Shown here: positions 57,033 to 64,000 of the stretch, piece by piece
How the letters are laid out: each line of letters opens with the position of its first letter
How positions within the stretch are numbered: the first letter of the stretch is position 1
Source: Thalassia testudinum
Lineage: Eukaryota > Streptophyta > Magnoliopsida > Alismatales > Hydrocharitaceae
Reading direction: 5' to 3'
Assembly: GCA_037157565.1 (NCBI GenBank)
Contig: JAZHRO010000012.1
Coordinates: forward strand, 5,296,501-5,360,500
DNA length: 64,000 nucleotides
The notes under the pieces: generated by a model
Databases searched by the model: none
Told to the model about the DNA's origin: nothing
The model's input: the letters and a program-made list of their open reading frames with translations, nothing else
Translations under genes and position numbers: made by a program

Positions 57033-57600
57033 CACTACTACATACAGGACTTTTGCCGTCGGTTCAAAATTGACAGAAATTCCTATATAATCGACAGCAA
57101 TAAGCGACGTCGTTAATACCATCTCCATTTATATTTGCCGTCAGTTACAGGGATAATCCAGCGTGGAAATAATGTATGACCATCGGACGGATTAGAGCTT
57201 TCGACGTCGTTTTACAACCGACGGCAAAAACAAATGCCGTCGGTATTTAAATAACCGACGGTATATGTCAGCCACTTCTTCTCGCCATTACGCGCCCTTT
57301 TTTAATTTACGCCGTCGTTTAATAACCTTTACCATCAGTTATAAAAGCAACGAAAAAAATATTATCACCATCTCTTAGTTTGATAACCGTTGGTATAACA
57401 TTAGAATAATAATTTTATCGAACCCTAAATGTCGTCACTTATTCAAATAAGCGACGGAAAAAATATTTTCCCCATCACAGATATACCGTCGCTTATTTGA
57501 GCAAGCGATGGCATACGTGTGACTAGGGAAATAGTTTTTCCATCGCTTATATTGATAAGCGACGGCAAATGTATGGGTTTTTTTTTTTAAATTGTCAGCG
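57033..57600. repeat. Terminal and subterminal repeats of F
   Basis: After the CACTA terminus, words of the type ttgccgtcggt / accgacggcaa and ccgtcgctta / taagcgacgg recur on both strands at about 57053, 57135, 57222, 57236, 57252, 57434-57465, 57488-57512 and 57540-57565. Several form hairpins, such as gtcgctta...taagcgac. In known CACTA elements such repeats bind the TNPA/TNP1 protein. Confidence 0.8.
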
Positions 57601-57780
57601 GATGAAAACTAACTACTAAACCCTAAATTTTAGTTATGCTTTTATAGAAAAGCAAGTAATGCAAATGAACAAAAATTTATATTTCATAAATATAAAATGT
57701 AGTACATTAAAAGTTTGAAAAAGAGATATTTACATAAAAAGGATTACATGGAAAACAAAAGAAAAGAAAATGCATAGAAA

Positions 57781-59712
57781 TCAAAATATAGCTGCCCCAA
57801 TGCTACCTCCACCACCCATGGAGTCGTCGTCGTCTCGTCTGTCGCTGCGAGGATCCATAGAAGATGGATGCTCTGACTTACCCTTATTATGAATAAGGGC
57901 TATAAGCTGATGAAGCTTATCATCCATCGCATTCATCTTATTCTTCATCTCTACCTCTCTCTTCTCTCTCTCCTCATCTCGTTTATGTAGTTTGTCGATC
58001 TTTTGATGCAGCTAATCAACAATACTAGATGAGATGACACCTTTCCTTCCATACCAGGTGGATAACAAGTATGCCTTCCCCACACTACGAGCGAAACCAC
58101 CGTGGTCAGGTGGAATCACTCTCCTAAATGCCTCCTCTGCATCCAAAGGCTGCTGGACGTTGTCAAAGGCCTCATTAGTAGGGGGATGTACTAATTGTAC
58201 CATTTGATCCTAAATGTATTACATAATATTATTATAATATATATACAAAGTTATAAATTTTTTGAGTTTAGGAAACTTACGTGTTTCTTCTGGTATGACT
58301 GAGGAATCCACTTACGAGCACCCTCAGCTACAGCCTTACTGTGGAAGACCTTGTAGATTTCCATTCTAGTTATTTCTATCCCATCATGTGCAACGGACTG
58401 AAAAAATAAAAATGATACAATTAGGTTAAAATAACTTAAAAATTAAGTGATATTTAATTAAAAAGTAATTTCAATACTTATATAACGACTCCTGACTGTC
58501 TCGATCCTCCTTCGACGCAAATAATGGGTCTGTAGTGGAGCTTTAGCCCTATTAGCCTTATTTTTTTGTGCTTGCTCCTATAGACATACATAATAGTATT
58601 TTTTTATGAATTTAAGATATATGAAATTAATAGAATAATTTGTAATCGTTTACTAACCTCTGTCTTTGGATTCATCCAATGCTCGCATGCCTTCTTCCAA
58701 TCTTCAGGCATGACATCAGGAGGATAATTCTCCATTGCCTCCTCGGGTGAACTCATGCTCGAGAAAAACTAAATATGAAAAATAAATTGTTAGAATAATA
58801 TAAGACATTATGTATATAATAAAAATGTAAATGTTTAAAAATTCTTACATTTCTCTTGGTCTCCATCCTCCAATCCCTGTGCATTTTTGCGGCGTGCTTA
58901 AGGATGTATTGGGTGGCATTGGGGTCGTCACCCCAATCGTAACTTTGCTACATTAATTTAAAAAAAATATGTCAATGTTACTTTAAAATAAATTTAAGAT
59001 AAAATTATAAAAGAAATAACTTTTGTAAATGATATTACCTCCAACTGACAGATCAACTGCCTCTTCAGCTCTGCGGGCACCTTCCTCTCGTCGAAGTAGA
59101 AAATGGGTACAATGGACTTAACAATTACTCTCACTCGACTGATAAAGCCCAGGTAATTCTCCGCCTCCCTTGTGGATCTGAGCCAAATTGTTAATCTGGC
59201 GCCCTCGGGGACACGTTGGAGGTCTAGATTTTTTGTTTTCCCCTGTCCTCTTCTTAGTCTACCTGAAGGTATATAATTTAATTCTTAAAGGTATATGATT
59301 TCTTACCAAAAACTTGAGCCCGCCGGTGAGGGGCTTACATGAACTGGGGATGTACTCCTCATCATCTCATCCTCTGCCTCCTCGCCCTCCTCCTCTCCCT
59401 CCTCTCCCACCTCCTCCCCCTCCTCCTCCCACTCAACCTCATCAAATCCTCCATAATCTGGATCATCCTCTACTCGATCTGGAAAGGTCTAAGCAATCTT
59501 GTTCCCCTTTCCCTTCCCCCCCACATGTAGTAAACGTGTCATCTCCCCGGATTGTACGAAACGTGACTGGGGGGTGGTTGAAGCTGCTGTCGAAGAGGTG
59601 GCTGAGCCTGCTGTGGGGGGGGTGGCTGAGCCTATGGAGACGAATCAGGTTGCATGGAGAGCTGTGTCTCAGGAGGACCCTTTCTTTTGGATTTTCTCTT
59701 AAACAACTTCAT
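57781..59712 (-). pseudogene. TNP1-like gene of F (plant transposase En/Spm type), spliced, damaged
   Basis: Minus strand, start at 59712 (MKLFKRKSKRKGPPETQ). Exons by GT-AG and frame: 59712 to about 59307 (Pro/Gln-rich, then acidic DDPDYGGFDEVEWEEE), 59262-59039 (LDLQRVPEGARLTIWLRSTR; IVPIFYFDERKVPAELKRQL), 58947-58849 (DWGDDPNATQYILKHAAK), 58768-58658 (YPPDVMPEDWKKACEHW), 58577-58488 (QKNKANRAKAPLQTHYLRRR), 58397-58281 (VAHDGIEITRMEIYKVFHSK) and 58209-57781. The last exon has an in-frame TAG (about 58014) before a coiled coil (KLHKRDEEREKREVEMKNKM). The text fits the Ptta/En/Spm plant transposase family (TNP1/TNPA), which binds subterminal repeats. There is also a stop after QPDSSP and a frameshift in exon 1. 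The plus-strand Pro-rich frame at 59314-59718 is its shadow. Confidence 0.8.
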
Positions 59713-61119
59713 CTATAAAAAGTAAAAATGTAATAATTAATATAGTTAAAAATCACTAATATATAAATCATTGATGAAAAAAGTTTGCTAAACATAAAAA
59801 AAAATCATTTAAACAGAAACGAAACAAAGCAAAGAAATTATTACTAACCTTTTATGTTAACATCTATTATACAACAAAAAAGAAAATTTAAAAATTTCGG
59901 CAGAGTTTCCCCTTAAATTTGGAGGTTTCTCTAAAAACTTGCATATTTAAATTAAAGTAAGCACATGGCCGGCATCTAGAGTTACCATGATAACACCCTG
60001 TACAGAAAGAAATCATTGATAGAGCACATGCCAATAGAGTCCCAAAAGGATAATTTGTAGAAGGAAACAATGGGAGATTGAATGCTATATCGAAACCTGA
60101 AAAGATTAGTACAAGCCTCTCCATTGTTTAGATTATGCTGCATGATGGTTTTTAACTATGCATTACCATAGTAGGTTCTTTACTCTAATTTAAGATTTTT
60201 GTTTGCCAAACATATTCGAAAAATGATATTTTGATGGCTTCATTGCGAAGAAGCTTCAAAAAGCCAAAAAGAGTTTAGACATATGGATAAAAATTATTTA
60301 CTTCCAACATACATGGCTTTCTGCATTTTCGGAAAGCATAATGTTTCTTTCTATAACCTTGTATCTCTGTCTACTTTTAAATCTTGATAAGTATTGAATG
60401 TTTATCTATGATTCTTTATGGTATATACTTCTTGGTGGCTTCCTATATGTTATGGCTGCCAGTCATAAGAATATTATTAAAAATCAATTGAATTACTATT
60501 GTTGTTGTTGGTTGTTTAGTTCTCTTGCAGTAACAAGCTTAATCTGAAAGTTATTTTTAATAATATTGTTGAATTATTTCGGCAGAGTTTCCCTTTAAAT
60601 TTGGAAGTTGCTTTAAATACCTGCATATTTAAATTAAAGTGGGCACACGCCACATAAAATAAAACCGCAAAGACAAACCATAAGTGGGTACACCCCACAT
60701 CCACACAAATAAAACATGTAACACAAGTGGGTACACCCCACATTTAATTAATGAAATAAAAAATAATATGTGGGCAAACCCCACATCAAGAAAAAACCTA
60801 TAATTTCATCCAATCAAATTTAAAACATTGAAATTATACCTCTAAGTACAACAACCTCCGAGTATGTCCATCACCGATAAACTGTAATTTGAAAAACAGA
60901 AGTAATTAAAATGCCAGTAGAGCAAGAGTAACAAATATTGAACATGTGTGTTTGATTGGTTTAAGTTTAGTTATTTTTAATGTATAGAAAACACCGGTTG
61001 TAGTTTAGGTTTCTTAAATTTTAATAAGAATTTGATATAAACAGAAATGAATTAAAGTAAACAAACTTTTACTAAACTTAAATGTCCACATCTACTGCAT
61101 TTGAGTCTCTGTGATTTTC
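59713..61119 (-). other. Spacer between the two genes of F, with a duplicated segment and hairpins
   Basis: AT-rich, no gene visible. A segment of about 75-90 bp occurs twice (59890-59972 and 60577-60650: ttcggcagagtttcc, then tgcatatttaaattaaag). Three hairpins of the type gtggg.....cccac follow at 60683-60785 (gtgggtacaccccac twice, then atgtgggcaaaccccacat). The two short minus-strand frames sharing FNLNMQVF are just the duplicated segment. Confidence 0.6.
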
Positions 61120-64000
61120 TTATGTTAATTCTTGGTATGCTTCAGACTGTGCGTCAAAATGGTTGCGTAATACTATTCTTATGGGTATGACCCATCTCCT
61201 TTGGCAATTATCGAGGATATAGAAAACTTGTGCCGCTTGACATGCCAATGTAAATGGTTCATCAGACTGAAGAATTTGACGATTAGGATTTAAACTCAAG
61301 AAATTGTGTTTCTTATCAATTTTGAAACCGTTGCCCTCTTTGAAAACATCAAACCAATGACATTTAAATAGGACAACTCTACAATCATATCTGAAGCTGA
61401 TATCCACAATTTCTTTAATTTTACCATAGTATCCATCTGGACCGGTGGAAAGATCTGAATCAACAACTCCGGCCTGTTGTGTAACCTTCCTATCATCAAT
61501 TTCTTTTATTCTGAACCTGAACCCATTTATTATATACCCAGAGTGGTAATGTGCAAGATGTAGTGGTGAATTGGCAATTACATAAAAATATGGTATTTAT
61601 CGTGGGTCCTTATCCTCTTTCAATTGATGAACCCGATCATTAAACTAATCCAAGAAGCGATATTCGTTTGTCCTAGAAAGAGGTAATTGTTCGAATTCCT
61701 CATAAAATGGATCAATTTCAGGAATTTATTTTAAAATATATAGATGCACACAACGTCTGTCATTTTCTGAAATAGCCTTCTACTCTGTATAAAGGATCGA
61801 CCTTCCTCTGATATCAAAAATTGACAAACATTCTTCATCAATGTTATTGTATTCCCCCTCATAATTTCTTTGAAGTTTATTAAAGCGGTTGTCTGTTTCA
61901 TTCATATACATTAACATAAAATTAATACACTCCTCCACGAGATAGTCTTCTACAATTGATCCTTCTGTCTTTGCTTGTTCAAAACATAATCTTTAAGCTT
62001 TTTCAAAAATCGATCCACAGGATACATCGATCTAAATTGTATAGGTCCATTGATTCTCGCTTCATTTGCAAGATGCAGCGTGAGATGAACCATTACATCA
62101 AAAAAGGCTGGGGGAAGAATCTATTCCATCTTACAGAGAGTAATGACTATTTGTTTATCCCAGTATTCCAGCATATCATATTGTAGCATCTTCAAACAAA
62201 CAACTTTGAAAAACTTGCTCATTTCTATGAATGAATCAACAACTGGCTCTGACAATATTTCCCATATCGCTAGTGGAAATAATATGTGCATATAAACATG
62301 TGAGTCATGACTTTTCAAGCCAGATATCTTTTTTTGCGCTTCATTCACACAACGGGAAGCTGCGAGGAAAATACATCCGGCACCCGAATTTTCTTTAAGA
62401 AGGAGAGCAGTCTACTCTTCTGGTCTTGATTCAAGCTCTAAATAGCAAGTGGAAAGTAGTCATCATCCTCATGAATATGCAGCTCCGGACGTATCCCCAA
62501 AGTTTTCATGCCTTTTCTTGTTTTGACCGTGTCCCTTGAATCATCAATCAGATTTAATACGTCTAAGATGTTATCCATCAAATTCTTTTCAATGTGCATA
62601 CCATCTAAATTATGACGTATTCTAAGATCTTTACAGTATGGTAGCTCTAAAAGGAAAATACTTTTCTTTCGAAATCCAGAATTCCTTGAGGCAGTCTGGT
62701 CTTGTTTGAATGGTCGACTCAACCGTATCTCAGCCATTTCTTGTAATCTCTCCATTATAACCTAACCTGGCAACCTAATAGAATCCGTACTAAGTTTATT
62801 TTTTGGATTTTTCTTTGAATAGAGACACGTCCTACCATTAAATTTACTCCTGAACTATGATGTTCGCCATCTATGTTCAATACGCAGAAATCTACGATGT
62901 CCTAAGTAACAAGACTTCTTACTTTCCGGCAACCGTAGGTGATGAGTGTCTTCCATACAGACTGGGCAAGCAAGCTTTCTTTTAGTGCTCCAACTTGACA
63001 AATTTGCGTATGCCAGGAAGTCATTTATGGTTCACAACAATGCTGCATGCATATTGTAAAATTCTTTCTTTTCTGCACCATATGTCTTCATGGTGGTGAA
63101 CCACAACTGTTTCAGTTTATCGATTAATGGCTGGAGATAAACATCAATTGCATTTCCTAGTTGTTTTGGACCGGGGATTAATACGGTCAGCATCATGAAT
63201 GACGATTTCATACACAACCAGGGAGGTAAGTTATAAGCGACCATTACCACTGGCCATATAGAGTACAACGGGTACATACTCTTAAACAGATTGAATTCAT
63301 CGCTTGCAAGACCCAACCGCACGTTCCTTGCTTCTGAAGCGAATGAATTATTTCTTTCGTCAAATATCTTCCACTCCTCTGAATCAGTAGGATGACGTAT
63401 TCTTCCATCTTGAGATTTATAATCCTAGTGCCATGTCATCCACTGTGTAGTTTTAGTTGATATAAAAAGGCGTTGAAGCCTAGGTGTCAGTGGAAAGTAA
63501 CAAAGAACCTTTTGAGGTTGTTTCCTTTTACTTTCATTTTGACCTTCCTTATATCTCCGAAGTCTACATTTGGGAGAGTTACTTAAGTTTGTGAATTCAT
63601 TTCTAAAAAGAATGCAGTCATTCAGACATGCATCGATCTTCTGATAGTCCAAACTAAGCTTACGAATCTGTTTCCTTGCCTCATACCATAAAGTCGGAAA
63701 ACCATTAGGGTTATTCAACAGCTCCGCAATAAACTGAAGTATTTCTGACATGAATTTAGCACTAACTCTATTCGTAACCTTCAGTTGAAACATCTTCAAC
63801 AAAAACGGCAACTTAGACATTTTCGTAACACCAGGAGCAATAGGATCCTCAGCCACCTTAACAGCATCATAGAACGGATCACAACGGAATGGATCTTCCT
63901 TATCTGTATTTATATCCTCTCCTATTCTCATCTCGTTCAACATGTCTTGTATTTCTTCACCTCCGCTATCACTTATTTCCTCGTCGATCTCTTCATCAAC
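61120..64000 (-). pseudogene. TNP2-type transposase of F (Transposase_21, DUF4218, DUF4216), 5' end outside window
   Basis: The minus strand from the window edge has acidic text, then KQIRKLSLDYQKIDACLNDC and a Cys pair (CILF...CRLRRY), PLTPRLQRLF and WMTWH (63425). After a stop come RLGLASDEFNLF, WPVVMVAYNLPPWLCMKSSF, LIPGPKQLGNAIDVYLQPLI (about 63160) and LPYCKDLRIRHNLDGMHIEKN (62600), the core of TNP2 transposases. The DUF4218 part follows: KISGLKSHDSHVYMHI (62320), VHLTLHLANEARINGP and MYPVDRFLKKLKDYVLNKQ (about 62000). The DUF4216 part is VVLFKCHWFDVF (61380) and SDEPFTLACQAAQVFYI (61250). Stops at about 63425, 63030, 62770 and 62118, and a shift at the A-run near 62333. It would cut and join CACTA ends. 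Confidence 0.88.

Larger units (their letters stand above)
57033..64000 (-). mobile_element. Element F: CACTA (En/Spm) DNA transposon, one end in window
   Basis: The terminal sequence CACTACTACATACAGG at 57033 is the defining CACTA end. It is followed by subterminal repeats, a spliced TNP1-like gene (59712-57781) and a TNP2-type transposase with Transposase_21, DUF4218 and DUF4216 regions (64000 to 61120), all on the minus strand. CACTA elements duplicate 3 bp; taa at 57030-57032 is the candidate. F was inserted into the 3' LTR of E. The transposase has stops and shifts. Confidence 0.88.

Noticed and set aside
57033..57600. CRISPR-like array because of recurring short repeats.
   Set aside because: Repeats are irregular, on both strands, next to a CACTA terminus, in plant DNA. 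They are transposase binding repeats.
59314..59718. Plus-strand Pro/Leu-rich frame of 134 codons.
   Set aside because: It is antisense to the acidic first exon of the TNP1-like gene, whose exon borders and family text are clear.

Overview
The window is plant (angiosperm) nuclear DNA of a repeat-dense, heterochromatin-like kind. I see no host gene. Almost every base belongs to a transposable element: Ty3/gypsy elements of the Athila type (Asp-tRNA primer site, long LTRs, RT of the FMEVFIDDF type), one SIRE-type Ty1/copia element, and one CACTA (En/Spm) DNA transposon. Most old coding frames carry scattered stops. No species can be named from the sequence alone. The letters below are my own labels.

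Layout. (1) 1-1099: an LTR-like stretch of unknown family. (2) 1100-40508: element C, an old Athila-type element on the minus strand. About 8.5 kb of its own sequence is split by six insertions: A1 (2947-14556, full length), G (17566-20488, an LTR plus primer site), two solo LTRs of family B (20633-23502 and 24105-26963), B1 (27662-36775, full length, non-autonomous) and a solo LTR of family A (37294-38846). Five of the six are bounded by 5-bp target duplications (two of these with one mismatch), and the pol reading of C resumes across several of them. (3) 40509-57032: element E, a SIRE-type copia element with gag, pol and an env-like third frame. It is split by A2 (44120-51882), a young family A element whose gag-pol has been replaced by an unrelated frame. 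(4) 57033 to the window end: element F, a CACTA transposon inserted into the 3' LTR of E, with a TNP1-like spliced gene and a TNP2-type transposase on the minus strand. Its far end lies outside the window.

How the parts relate. A1 is the nearly intact autonomous member of family A. A2 shares its LTR, primer site, leader, 3' tail and polypurine tract but has a roughly 597-codon frame with an N-terminal Tyr/Asn/Pro-rich part, an acidic middle and a hydrophobic C-terminus in place of gag-pol. B1 is built the same way, and its tail resembles that of C. This fits non-autonomous elements moved in trans by autonomous relatives.

Main points for a second look: a short hairpin at the extreme 5' end of the Athila-type LTR families, kept in shape but not in sequence; a tRNA-like A-box/B-box pair inside family A LTRs; a covarying palindrome 70-84 bp upstream of the TATA box in family B; a conserved internal copy of the polypurine-tract motif about 1.2-1.4 kb before the 3' LTR; and the replacement frames of A2 and B1.
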